Source of the DNA: Scenedesmus sp. ARA3
Lineage: Eukaryota > Chlorophyta > Chlorophyceae > Sphaeropleales > Scenedesmaceae
Direction of reading: 5' to 3'
Length of the DNA stretch: 64,000 bases
NCBI GenBank assembly: GCA_004335835.1
Contig: RWJK01000815.1
Coordinates: 1-64,000 of the forward strand
Within the stretch, counting starts at the first letter, position 1, and each line of letters opens with the position of its first letter. Below, piece after piece: positions 1 to 11,448 of the stretch. The notes under the pieces are model-generated. The model was not told the DNA's origin. It ran no database searches and saw only the letters and a program-made list of their open reading frames with translations. Made by a program: the position numbers and the translations under genes.

Positions 1-704
1 GTAACGGCTACCGTCTGCTGCATGTAATGTTCTTGCAATGGACACTTTGACCATTTGTATGCCTCACGTTCTGTATGTGGTGCCTCCAGCAGCAATGGAC
101 AGTAGTACCTTGCAGGTAACTGTGCAAGTGGGTCGTTCTTGATCACGCTGGGGCAGCCGATCGCACCGCTTCTTGCTTAAGGAAGTGCAGCCTTCAAAAA
201 TTGAAAATTATTATACAGCAAGAAACTTACATGGCGGTCGATTGACGACGGCAGCAACCTCAGGAGCAGCAGGTTGACCGGCAGTCAAGCAACCGCACTC
301 GGGTGAATGAAAGTGACCAGGCAAGCGAGAGGCAGGTGCAAGGCTGACCGCTATGTTTGATTGTTTCTTCCGCCGAAGTTATCAGGGGCGCCATTGACCT
401 GCTGACCAACATCTGCTGTTCATCTGACACACTACTGCATTGCCGAGTTCTGAAGGCTGCGATCGCCGACACATGTGCATTCGTATGTGTAGTCTGTAAC
501 GGTAACAGCTAGCTGGGATTGTGCCATGTCAGAGCATAGCGTTGTGCTCGATTCTGAGCCAAAGCCGTATTTCCCTGGATTCAGGGAAACGTCGGTGAAA
601 CCGAAGGAAGGATACTGCTATGTCCTCGCGGCTCTCCGCAGGATTCCGTTAATTGCTGGCTACGAGAGGCAATATTAGTCGTAGTTTCCGCTCCGTACGG
701 GGCG

Positions 705-757
705 CGGTTGCCGATGCCGATGACAAGGTATGGCTTACAAGAAGACTATTATTATTA
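705..757 (-). repeat. 53-bp dispersed 3'-end element, copy A
   Basis: Read on the minus strand, this stretch matches 12788-12840 on the plus strand at 51 of 53 positions, starting with a TAATAATAATAG run and holding TTGTAAGCC (a UGUAA signal at 735-739, minus). It lies 330 nt past the stop codon of the FAM241-like gene and in the same sense as that gene, so it may be part of its 3' end. Two nearer TTACA words (906-910 and 914-918) could also serve as that gene's poly(A) signal. Confidence 0.75.
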
Positions 758-953
758 AAGTGAGACAATTGCAGCATCACAAAGCTTCTTACACAGCTTG
801 GTAAGCTCAGAACAAGGGTGTCCCCGACAGATCCTGGTGTGATACAACTAGCACGCTTAGCCTGGGGCTGCTTGTACATGCAGCGTACACTAATAATGTA
901 CATTGTTACACTGTTACACGTAACAGCATCTGCACTTGGCTGTTAAATAGATC

Positions 954-991
954 ACCGACACGTGTGCTAGCTACCGACACGTGTGCTAGCT
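954..991. repeat. 19-bp perfect tandem duplication
   Basis: Two identical 19-bp units (954-972 and 973-991), each with the palindrome ACACGTGT, sit about 100 nt past the stop of the FAM241-like gene, probably in its 3' UTR. Nothing else is recognised between 1 and 1086 apart from the 53-bp element at 705-757. Confidence 0.85.
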
Positions 992-1086
992 GCCTGCTGC
1001 AACTACAGTTGGAAATGGACAGCTTGCTGTCACCTGGTGTTCAGCTTCAGGTTACGTCTGCTCTCCACAACTCATCAAGGCTTGCC

Positions 1087-2419
1087 TCAATTGCTGCCCA
1101 GCTTCCTGCCTTTGCCCGCCCATGCGCCTGCTGGCCGTGCCGAGCCTGCTGCCTGCCCCCGGCTGTCAGGCGAAGCGCCGCCACTGCCCATCATGCTGCC
1201 GAATGCCTGCTGCATGAAGTTGTCGCCGCCGCCGCCACCTGCTGCTGCTGCTGCTCCAGCTGCTCCTGCTGGCCTGCCCTGCCCAGCTGCACCAGCAGCC
1301 GCGCCCTGGCCATAGGTGAGGTACAGGTAGCCTGCAGCACAAGCAGCACAGCCAGCAGCAGCAGCCAGAGTGGCACCGTGTGAGTACTCGCTTGCGGGCC
1401 TCACCACCCTTAGGCGGCACGATATCACTGCACGAGCTTTGCTGGCGAAATCCATATGCAATACTGTGCAAGTGCAACAGGACAGGTGCACAGCAGACTG
1501 CATTTGCAGTGACGCCACCCACGCACAACCTGTTGCGTGCAGTTTACTTGCAACTTCACTTGCACGTGCTGCTGTTGGTGCGTGCTGTGCGTAGGCGGGG
1601 CTCTCACCAAAGATCAGGCCGCCTAGTAAACCGCGCCATCCGAAGAACATGCCCAGTGCTGCCACAGCCACCAGCCCTACACCTGGCACCTTCAACCCAT
1701 AGATCTCAACATCCGGCAGCATGCTGCCAAACTCGTTTGGGATGGCTTTGAATGGCGGCGCACTCCAATCAAAGCCCCCAACTGGCGCTGCTTGCTGCGA
1801 TGCTGGCGGAGGTCCTCTCGCTGAAAACTGTGTGAACCCAGCATGCTGCTGCTCCACTGGCAGTGGCCTGCAAAGGGGAGCAGCAGCACACAGCAAGCAA
1901 ATGAAAACTGAGCATGCAGCATAATCATGCTGTGCACAGCCCAGGTGACTGGACAGACACCCTGTGACATTGACATGTGACATTGTTCAGCACGGAGTGC
2001 AAGGCAGTTGCAGCATCTGAAATGTCCCGCATGTATCGCTCCAGCAGCAGACAGCCAAGCAGGGAGCTTCTATAGCTACGGCAGTTTTACCGGCAGGCTT
2101 GTGTATCGACAGAGCTGATGTGACATGAACAAGCACGAAGTATGTAGCAGGAATGCCTGGCAGCACGTACGCCTGACCTGCTTGCTGATGGCCGTTGTCT
2201 GGCCTGCAGACGTGGGTCATCATCTGCAATAGGACAGCCGTATTTACCGCCAGCACACCATCAACCTGCATAACCATCCTTGATGCACTCGGTGTGCATG
2301 CTGGTGCTCCTGCTGCTGCTGCTGCTGTTGCTGTTGAGTTGGTTGGTTGAGCTGCTGCTGTCGTGCTTGCCTGCCACTACCTCACCTTGAACGATTTCTC
2401 CGTCAATGATTCGTACCAT
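1087..2419 (-). CDS. FAM241: FAM241 / DUF4605-like small membrane protein
   Basis: Three exons (2386-2419, 1608-1856, 1087-1331) give a 175-residue protein, and both junctions keep phase 1. It opens with MVRIIDGEIVQ, the hallmark start of the FAM241 (DUF4605) family, then has a Pro/Gln-rich linker (about residues 26-36), the stretch FDWSAPPFKAIPNEFG, and one hydrophobic helix at about 71-98 containing GWRGLLGGLIFGYLYL, which fits the family's C-terminal transmembrane helix. A Gly/Ala-rich tail of about 70 residues follows. The start ATG is set by the family N-terminus; exon 1 is only 34 nt. FAM241 proteins are small single-pass membrane proteins whose biochemical role I do not know. The gene is divergent from the LarB-like gene. 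The second acceptor (1857) was picked over one five bases upstream because only it keeps frame. Confidence 0.72.
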
Positions 2420-3389
2420 CTTGCAGACAACGCAAAGCAACGGTAGTGTCGTCAACAGCGCCTGGTACACGTGGTATTCAACTGCGCCGCGGGTGCTTGC
2501 CTCGTGGCGTGCTCGTGATCAGCTGTGACTGAAGATTTTCGAAAACTTCAGTAACCAACGCGCACGCAGTTGGCAGTGGCCTTTCCACCCGCTTGACATG
2601 ACAACCCTGCCTACCCCACCCCCAGAACCCCAGACTTGGAGAAGCCCACCTTTGTCAGCCGATGTCAGCTGCCTAAACATGAGGTAGACGGCAGCTTGTC
2701 ATCAGCAGGCAGCACCCACAACAGGTGGCCTGCACATCTCATGCGCTGGTAGAGGATCTGCATGCAGCCTGCAGCCGCCCGGATCTCATGCTGGTTTACA
2801 AGATGCGTCACTGTGTCGGACAAGCCCTGAGCTGCCTCCTGAGACTGCATGCAACCTCTTCGCAACATGCTTCTTTGCTTAACCTAATCGGGATGGAGAG
2901 GCGGGATAAGTCCAACATGTACGGCACAACCTGCTTTGACATCCAATGTTACGTTTGACCAGGCCACAGTGGTGCGGCCATCCAGGCTCCGATGACAAAG
3001 CTTGCTATTGGTGCCAAGCCAAGCAACTGCCAGGCTCAGCGCAACCACTCTGATGCTGCTTCCGCTGTTGAGGATGCGGCATGCATTATTTGCAGCAGCT
3101 GCGTAGCTGCTGCGCACAGCCATGCAGCTGAGCTGCCGCCACTAGAATTATATTTTTCGTCCGGGCTCACGTGCTTATTGATGACCACCAGCAGTGTTGA
3201 GCGGGTGTTGATGCCTCCGTGGTTGTGAGCTCTGCCACTTGCTGTGCAGCCATTCAGCAGTCTTGCTTCATATGCATACAACAGCTACAGACATGTTCGA
3301 GTTGTTATGGTCACCGTGGGTGGCCCACCACTACCACTTTGCTGAAGGTGGCACCCTTACTTGTGGCATGCCGCTCCTTGCCCATCGCC

Positions 3390-3427
<38 letters not shown>

Positions 3428-4750
3428 AGCACATGCTTGCCTTGAGAGCTTGCCACATCAAGTTGCTGTGCAACATCTCTTGGCCTGGTTAATGGACAGC
3501 AGGACTGGCGCAAGGTGGTGGCCGAATACGGCTAATCAGGACATTCAGCAGCTCTGGCGTTTGGTGTGAAACAGCACCAACCGTCTCACACCTTATGTTT
3601 TTGTGGTGGGGTTGGCTGCTGATCAGCAGTCACGGGTGCTACCCAAAGCAGCTACCGTCAATGAGGAGATGCCAGCAGTTGTTCAGCATGTACCTGAAGG
3701 CCGCAGCCGGTGCCTTGCACAGACTATTCTTTCAGGCATACTGTCAATACTGTGCATGGAAACAGGCTGCTGCAGCGGCTGCTGAACCAAGCGGGAGAAG
3801 ATGCTATATTTCAGGGCAACATTTGTTGAAAAGATGGTGCGACATGTGTGTAGCCAGCATAAACTGAACAGCAATGGTGTCTTTGCTGCATCGCCAGCAT
3901 CATGCAGACGCGTGCTGCGAGGTATGCTGGATAACCAAAGCTGCTTTATCAACAACATATTCCAGCATGTCAAACTCGACAACATATACTACAGAGATCA
4001 TGTATGGGCCCTTGTGTCTGGTGTGTCTGGTTGCAACACTCGCTTTAGAGTTGAGATGTTAAATTTACGCCGCCCAGCACTGTCTCAAGAACTTTATGTC
4101 TGCCAGTAATTGATGCATAGCAGATCCACACATGTTTTGTGCAGTACAAGTGGAAATTGTTGACATGTTTGCTACTTGAGCTTGAGGGTGGCGCGGGTTT
4201 TTCAAGGGCATCACACTTGGTGCTGGGATGGTGAGAGGGTGTGGCACTACATGTACTGTGCCAACAGGCACACCAGATGACCACTGCGGGGTGATTGCCC
4301 GTGAGTCGAGATGAAATGTTATTGCTGCCACAAATATGCACCTGTTCCGCATTTCACCGACATGGAAGCTGCTGCAGGTCAGATACCGCTGACCTCACTG
4401 TAATAGCAGTAGTAGAGTCGAGCGCGCAGCTGTCTCAAGGCTTTGACTACGACACCAAACATTTGAACGGTTGATGTTGCAACTTATTATGCATTATCAA
4501 ACATGCAGTTGCGTTGGTGGGCTTTCGCCTTGCCGTTTGTCATGACAGGGCCACGTCGACAACACCCACATATCCTCCTGCGCGCTATGTAGGCCAGCTT
4601 CAGCTCCTGAACGTTGTCTAGCACTCTCTGCATGTGATACATATTTCTGTCACACTTTACGCTCACCTCGACAGCATCAGAGCTTGCAAGCACTCCAAGG
4701 CACTCATCTCTGTTGACGTGTTTGACAGCCACTCGTCCGCACAAGCAACA
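2420..4750. other. Intergenic region between divergent genes
   Basis: About 2.3 kb between the starts of the FAM241-like (-) and LarB-like (+) genes, so it should hold both promoters. I see no splice-consistent gene. It contains a (CTG)12 microsatellite at 3391-3425. An open frame at 3801-4109 (+) has unusually ordinary amino-acid composition but no recognisable domain, and I do not call it. Confidence 0.5.
3391..3425. repeat. (CTG)n microsatellite
   Basis: An uninterrupted run of about twelve CTG triplets in the intergenic region upstream of the LarB-like gene. It creates poly-Cys, poly-Leu and poly-Gln shadow frames that are not genes. Confidence 0.95.
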
Positions 4751-6229
4751 ATGTCGGCACTGATGCAGCCTGGTTTCAAGTCTGTGCAGCAAGCTGGACG
4801 GCCCTGCAGGGCTGGTCGCAGCAGGACACGGCAGGCCACGGTGCAGGCGACAATGCTGCGCTCTCACCCAGAGCTGGAACAGTCATATGCAAAGAGTGCC
4901 CCCATCAATGCTTTTGCGGTAAGCTGCGGTCCAATGGAGACGCCTAGCCGAAACACGTGCCGGCGGGCTAGCACACCACCATAGCACCTTCCTTGCTCGA
5001 TCCCAGCCGACTGCCTGCTGACCGGCTTCGAACCTCTGATCCTTGCTTCTTGCAGGCTCCTCAGGCCGTCAGCAGTAGGCCTGTTTCAAGCAGGGCCTTC
5101 CCTCCCATCATCTCCAGCACAGCCAGGTCTGCTGATGATGTGGCCAATGATGTCGCTGCACAGCTGGAGCAGCACCCGCAGGCGCTGGTCAGTGGGGTGG
5201 AGCCCGACATGTATGCCTCCCTGCGCAAGCTGGTGCCCGGCGTGCAGTACCACGCGCGCGCAAAGATGCTGATCATCAAGCCTCAGGACAGCCCTGCACC
5301 AAAGCAGCAGCGCCTGCCGGGCAGCGTGTGCGTGATCAGCGCAGGGCCCGAGGACCAGGCTGCTGCTGACCAGGTCAAAGTGGCAGCAGAGCACATGGGC
5401 TGCTACGTGATGAGCAAGCAGAACATCAGCACCCGCAACATGCCCCAGCTCATGGAGCAGATGCAAGGTGAGCCTGCTCAAGGGCTAAGTGGTGGGCGCT
5501 GTATGCCTGCATCGGCCGCCAGAGTGCTGCCAGAATGTGCCAAAGCCCTCAGTCTGGTGCCAACATGACGTGGACCTTTCATGACCAGGTTTTGATGCAT
5601 TCTGGCGCTGGGTGCCTGCTGGCCTGCCTTGCCGCCGCAGCGTGTCCTTTGCTTGCACTACATGCTGCAATGCAGGCTCAACACACAGCTTAAGAGCTGT
5701 GGCATCTTGTGCCTACTTGCATCAGCGGTACTCTGCCACACCTGTTCAACCTGTCAATGTGCACTAACCCAGATCTGCTCCCGCGCTCTGCGACTTTTGC
5801 TCTGCCTTTCCTGCAGCCCTTCAAGCTGCTGATGTGGTGGTGGTCATTGCTGGCCTGGACAGTGGCCTGCCTGGTGTGGTCTGCGGCCTGGTGGACGCGC
5901 CAGTCATCGCTGTGCCCACTTCCAATGGAGCATCCAACGGCCTGCAGGGCCTGGGCAACCTGGTGGCTGCTGTCAGCAGCTGCGCCCCTGGCGTGTCAGT
6001 TGTCAACATCGACGGCACTGTATCTGCCGCAGTCATGGCTTCACGCATCCTGCGCACAGCAGCTGCACGCGTGGAGAAGCTGACTGCCGCTGCTGCGGCT
6101 GCTGCTGCTGCCGCGCCGTCAAACGGAAATGGTGCGCCTCGGGGTGCAGTGGCCAACAACGTGGTGCCCGCTTTTGAGGCGCTGACACTGCCCACAGCTC
6201 AGGCTGCTGCTGCTGCGGCGGCTGTGTAA
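4751..6229 (+). CDS. larB: LarB / PurE-like (NCAIR mutase-related) protein
   Basis: Exons 4751-4918, 5056-5467 and 5817-6229 give 330 residues. The first ~80 residues are Arg/Ser/Ala-rich with few acids, like a plastid transit peptide. The body has the LarB fold signatures: a Rossmann-type start (VCVISAGPEDQAAADQV), then ADVVVVIAGLDSGLPGVV (about 198-215), VDAPVIAVPTSNGA (219-232) and SSCAPGVSVVNIDG (247-260). Bacterial LarB carboxylates and hydrolyses NaAD, the first step to the nickel-pincer nucleotide of lactate racemase; the Cys near residue 249 matches the conserved Cys of this family. Plants and algae carry such PurE-related proteins with unproven function, so family membership is firm but substrate is inference. 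The end is Ala-rich. No LarA, LarC or LarE lies in this window. Confidence 0.9.
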
Positions 6230-6533
6230 GAGCTTGGCGGGATCAGGCTGGCCCCTGGCTACAGGGCTGCATCGACATGCACAAACCCTGCAGCATTTTG
6301 GCTGTTGCTGCCCAGTTTTGGCGGTGTGTGGCACTACTGGCTGCTGCCGATTAAACAGCACGGGGGAGTATTGCGGCAGCTTTTTGCGTGCAGCAATGCA
6401 CAGCCTCTATGTATTGATTGTCTTGGCGCAACTGTGATGCAGGTTGTTTCATGCACGGCCAGCAGCTGTGCTGTTTGCTGCACCCTGCTGCGTGCAGCTG
6501 GTGCATTGTTGAGCACCGGCTTAGGTACACTTT

Positions 6534-6567
6534 TGTTGAACTGCGGTACGTGTTGAACTGCGGTACG
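6534..6567. repeat. 17-bp perfect tandem duplication
   Basis: Two identical adjacent copies of TGTTGAACTGCGGTACG (6534-6550 and 6551-6567) downstream of the LarB-like gene. Confidence 0.9.
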
Positions 6568-6908
6568 TGAATGTGTCCTGCATCTACTGCAGCAGGGCTG
6601 TGCACAACCAGCACAGCCAGTGCCGGGCCGATCACACATCATTTGTGTACTGCGGCATCTCTGAGCAGGCCGTAGTGTGCCCCTCTCTTACAGCTGCAAC
6701 AAAGGCTCCTTTGGGAGCTGTACTGGGCTCTTCATGAGCCTCTTGACTTGTCTGACACTCGACGGTAGTACTGGGTGTGTCAGGCTGATTGTGGACTAGC
6801 AAAACTTATGGAGCCGTACTTGTTTGCATGGACAGCCGCCGCGTTGGCCGGCTGACCACAGGCTGTCAGCTGCGCTCGTGTAACCACACCAGCGCAGCAC
6901 CTGTGGGC

Positions 6909-6947
6909 AGTAGTAAGTGGGCGCTTTCGCGTTGCCCACTTACTACT
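6909..6947. repeat. Perfect 14-bp inverted repeat (hairpin)
   Basis: AGTAGTAAGTGGGC at 6909-6922 is followed after an 11-nt loop by its exact reverse complement at 6934-6947. If transcribed it would form a stable short stem-loop. No coding feature overlaps it. Confidence 0.85.
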
Positions 6948-8563
6948 TGGGCTGCAGTTCTTTTGGTTGTGTGCGTCGAGGGAAGACTACTTCTGCATCT
7001 GCTGGCATGCGTCCCGGAGGGGTGTGGCTGTTGCAGCCCCTTGTGTGCTTGGAGCCTTGCGTCTGCCTGTGTGGCCAGCTTGTATACTAGTTCCACTGCG
7101 ATTGCATGTGCAGCAGCTGGGTCTGGACTGAATGCCGGGGCCCAGGTGTCCTTTGGATGTACAGCAGGAGCGTACTCAAGCAGCGTGTGTGGATGCAGGA
7201 AGAGCAGGCAGGCCGGACGAGGCTGGGAAAGAAATCTGCACGGCAGCTGCTGCCTGGCTGCAGCAGTGGTGGTTGCACAACAGTGCTGCATCTATGCGCA
7301 CCAGGCAGCAGTGCCTGGCAGACTGATCTATTGTATAGGGTTGTGTGTGTACACCTGCTGGTTTCAGGCCTGCTGTGGACCATGCACTGGGAAGGGGAGT
7401 TTTGGGATGGCCTAATGTCGCAGACTAGGCTGCTGCATCACAGCAGCACATTTTGAACATAAACAGATGGCGGCAAAGGCAGTTACACTGAGTTTTGAGC
7501 GAAGGCGGCATGTCAGTGTAGCAGAGCCATTGTGTTGTGATGTTGCAAGACAGGATGAAAGCGACAGTATTGCACGCATGTTGCATTGTCGCTGTTCTTT
7601 TGGTTGGAAGCACCAGAGAGCGGTGTTGTGCTGGGATGGTAGGAACAGCGTGAGCAGGGCCTGTGGCTTTGGAAGGTGTGTTGGGAGCGGAGCAGGGCAG
7701 ATGATGCATTCCAAGCTGTATGCCTCTTCTGCCGTGGTTGAGATGAGCGGCCAGGACTCTCGATGTTCCGGTGTTTGACAGTGATAAGCCATGGTTCTGT
7801 GTCTTCAGGAAAGCAGGGGTCAAGCCCTGCCAGGATTGTCGTGCAGTAGACGGTGTTGGACACTGCAGGCAGTGGCGGTGTGGTCTATGGTGTCGGGGAG
7901 CCAGACGGTGTGCCGAGCAGTAATGGGAACAGCGCCACACCTGGAAGGAGGTGTTGTTTGTGGTTCTTATCCCCGCGCAATGTGTGCGGACCAGGCATGC
8001 AAGATGTGGATGTGCACCCATCATGTTTGGACTAGCAGCACCAGATCCCCATGCTGGCCTGCGTTGCAAAATGATTGGTGTGTGCTGGGGGGTGCAGTTG
8101 CATGCCCGGTGTTGTAACAGATTGTGATGACATGTCAACGCCCGCAAACATTCTATACTCGCGGCCGTGGTGGCCTGGGGGGACCACTTACTAGCCATGT
8201 GGGTACTCACTATGTTGCATTGTGCTTGTAATGTGTGACCTGCAACTATCTAAACTATAACCCACCGTGTAATTTAACTGCAAGCGTGCTGGTTCGATGC
8301 TGAACGTCTGCTAGGGTTTTGGCGCTACCACTGCCGAGCCTGCGCTATCACAAAGGTACGCGACCTCTCTGCGTTCACGGCAGTAATCGTCGCATCTCAG
8401 CCTTTATTGGTCGTCCTTCAAGCTGCAGGCAAGCAGTCTGAAGGCAGTACTCAACTTCAAACTTCAACAGTTGCTGCACCCTCGCTGGATCCTTGGGTCA
8501 GCAACTTCCGCGCTCGTTGAATGTAGTATCTGAGTCAATATTCAGGCAAACGTACGCGACGCT

Positions 8564-11092
8564 ATGCAGGCACTGCATGGGACAAGCAGGGCGCGTATGT
8601 TGCAGCAAATGCTGCTGCCACGCTTGCTGTGGCATGCAGCAAGCGCCAGCGCTGCCCGTGGCACTGCACATCCTTGTGCCAGAAGAGGTGTTGTAACAGC
8701 TGCTGTAGCAGGGCAGCAAAGGTGCGCTTGCCCTGCTACTGGCAGTCCTGCAAGCGGTCTGTTGCTTGGCACATGCAGCAGCTGCAGCGTCGTGCCCCTG
8801 CACTGCTGTTGCCTCATCTCGCTCAGTTGCCGTGCCAATACTGTGGCGTAACTGTGCTAGCCGTTTTGTCTTTTTATCTTTGTCTGCGTCTGCTTCTGTG
8901 CCGCAGGCTGTACATTGTTGACATGCTGCCCATGATCCACAAAGCAGTAGCACTGGCTGCCAGCAACGCAGCAGCGATCAACCAGCAGTACCAGCAGCAG
9001 CAGTACCAGCATGCTGGCGGTGAGCAGGGTGCGGCGCACCAGGTCATGGCCTCACTGCTGGACCTGCTGCGGCGCAGTCAGGAGCCGCCCACACACATGG
9101 CTGTGGTGGTGGATGTGCCAGGGCCTACCTTCAGGTGCGTGCTGCCCAGGGCGTGGCCGCAGGCTGCGCCGTGGCTGCACACAACCATTGTGTCTTTGAC
9201 TGCCGCAGCTGGTAGTGTGCATATGTTGCACTCACTGTGTGTGTAATTGCTAAACTCGCCCATGGAATGCCGCAGCGTGCCTGTTCTGAATTTATTTCCG
9301 GCGCGCAACGCCTTGTTTTCAGACATTGCCGACGCTTCTGCAGGCGGCCACTAGCCAGCAGCAGTGCTCCGCTCTCTTGCTGCTCCGCTCTCTTGCTGCA
9401 ACCCTGCTGCTGCACTGCAACTTGGGTGTGCTGCAGGCAGCTCAAGTACCCCCAGTACAAGGGCAAGCGGCCGCCCACCCCGCCAGGCCTGCACCAGCAG
9501 CTGGCGTGTGTGCTGGCGCTGGTGGATGCAGCAGGCATCCCCATCCTGGCAGTGCCTGGCGTGGAAGCGGATGATGTGCTGGGCAGCCTGGCTGCAAGGG
9601 CAGCACGCGGCGGCTTTGACGTGATGCTGGTGTCACCTGACAAGGTGAGAGTGCAGGGTGACGCGCCGTTGACAGGTGCCATGCATGGTGGGTCGTGGTT
9701 AGCACAACGGAAGGTGGACAGCTGGCGCTTGCTACACCTGCTGATGTATAACTAGTGAAGTGCGCGCCATCGCGTACGTAGGACGGCGCTTCTGTGACTG
9801 CCACTGGCTGCCAACCTGTGTATGCTTCACCTGTTGCTTTGTGCACACATGAGCACGCTTGTGTAGCAACTACAATGCCGCGTGCCGCATCCTTGCCCTG
9901 ATGCCAACGACCCTAACGTCACCAAGCGCAGCAACACAGTGTCATTCTGCACGTGCTGCTGGCCTCCTGCAGGACATGTACCAGCTGCTGCAGCCCCGCG
10001 TGCGCATCCTGCGCAGCATCTCAGGCAGCTGGGCACCCTACAGCTGTGAAGACTTTGCAGCAGAGTATGGCCTGCAGCCGGGCCAGGAGCGGCTGTGGGT
10101 GGATGTGAAGGCGCTTGCAGGAGACCCCGCAGACAACATCCCGGGCGTGAAAAGCATCGGGCAGAAGACAGCGCTGCAGCTGGTGCAGCAGCTGGGCAGC
10201 GTGGATAGCATCCTGCAAAGCTGCCAGGCGCAGCAGCAACCGGAGCAGCTGCAGCAGGTGAGCCAAGAGGGCAGGAGTCAGCCCACTGCTACCTGGTGCC
10301 ATGCTAGTGATGAGTGTCTTATTGGTGCTGTTGACTAGCAGGTACCAGCATGTTGAGCAGCATTAGCTGTGCGGCAGCAGGACAGCGCTGCTCCTGCGGG
10401 CGGCAAGTGCTGATTAACTGCATGCCGTGGGTGCTGCACATGATGTGCACTGGCTGGCACCGCATGCCTAGCTGCATGCCTGTCTTGTTCCGCGCGTTGC
10501 CTGCATGCGTGCAGGTAAAGCTGCGCAAGCAGCAGCTGCAGATACTGGCCAGTGCTGAGGGTGCAGCAGCAGCCACGTTTGCCAAGCAGCTGGTGACGAT
10601 TGTGACCGACCTGAAGCACCCGCCTGTGTGGTGAGCTGCGGCTGTGCACCTGCCATGAACAGAGATACATGCTCTTGTATATTCTGCAAGCTGCTGGTTT
10701 CCAAGCTCCAACACTACAGCTGCAAGGTAGCTTTCCTAGGGGTTGTCTCCAGCTTAGCCGGGCAGTTTCCAGGCAACGCTGCACATTTTCCTGCAGCCAG
10801 CACAATTTACAGATGCGGTGTGCTCTGCCTCACGGTTGATTATTGTATGGATGTATGTATATGCACATGTGTCGCTAGGCGCGCGCTGCTTGACAAAACA
10901 TGTTTGTTTTTGCCCACTCGCAGGCAGCCCTGGAGCAACTTCGAGCTGCGGGTGCCCCCTGATGGTGGTGAACTGGCAGTGCAGCGCGCAGTCAACATGA
11001 AATTGACCTGGACAGCAGCGCGGCTGAGAGACCTGTTTCAACAATGGGCCAAGCAGGACAGCCAACAAGCTGCAATGGCACAGCACTGGTAG
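8564..11092 (+). CDS. OEX: Organellar 5'-3' exonuclease (PolA N-terminal domain, OEX-like)
   Basis: Six exons: 8564-8847, 8907-9134, 9437-9644, 9973-10257, 10515-10630, 10924-11092. The protein is about 430 residues. The N-terminus (MQALHGTSRARMLQQMLLPR, then Arg/Ala/Ser-rich) reads as an organelle presequence and sets the start; this frame alone matches exon 2 through the donor at 8848. Domain marks of the PolA 5'-nuclease family follow in order: LYIVDMLPMIHKAV, TFRQLKYPQYKGKRPPTPPG (template-contact arch), PGVEADDVLGSLAARA (metal-binding acids), MLVSPDKDMYQLL, and GDPADNIPGVKSIGQKTA (helix-hairpin motif). No polymerase domain follows, as in plant OEX proteins, which act on flaps, gaps and RNA primers in organelle DNA. 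A UGUAA signal sits 63 nt past the stop. One usual acidic metal ligand in the short N-terminal motif is not clearly preserved. Confidence 0.85.
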
Positions 11093-11154
11093 CGTGCGGG
11101 CTAGATGCTACGGAGCAAGGGTCTAGGTCACAGTCACAGTGACATGGTCATAGT

Positions 11155-11159
11155 TGTAA
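11155..11159 (+). terminator. UGUAA poly(A) signal of the exonuclease gene
   Basis: TGTAA lies 63 nt past the TAG stop at 11090-11092. UGUAA is the usual chlorophyte polyadenylation signal. Confidence 0.55.
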
Positions 11160-11448
11160 CAGCACAGCCGTGTCCTGCAAGTAACATACCTTGACAGCAT
11201 CAGGCTTGTATAAGTCAGCTGCTTCGTGATTGTACCTTGAGTTGCGGTGTGGACTTGGTTTGCACGTCATCAACAAGCCCTTGCTGTTCTTGCCTTCTAG
11301 CAAAGAACTTACTTGAGCCAAGCAAAGCGATAATCCACAAGGAAACCGTGCAACGTACAGATACAAGAGATCAATCGATACAGATACGACGGGCGCTGCT
11401 TGATTCCGCCAGCACCGTCCTAAACAGCGCTGATAAGCTGCAGCAGCT

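Larger units (their letters stand above)
6230..8563. other. Intergenic region after the LarB-like gene
   Basis: About 2.3 kb with no gene I can support. It should hold the 3' UTR of the LarB-like gene (a UGUAA lies at 6879-6883, rather far from the stop) and the promoter of the exonuclease gene. Notable inside are a 17-bp tandem duplication (6534-6567) and a 14-bp perfect inverted repeat (6909-6947). Long open frames on both strands here lack domains and splice-phase support. Confidence 0.45.

Noticed and set aside
3801..4109. 102-codon plus-strand frame upstream of the LarB-like gene
   Set aside because: Composition is unusually normal but I see no domain, no splice context and overlap by other frames; not enough to call a gene.
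7425..8210. 261-codon minus-strand frame between LarB-like and exonuclease genes
   Set aside because: His/Thr/Cys-rich without domain, overlapped by frames on the other strand and no convincing splice phase.
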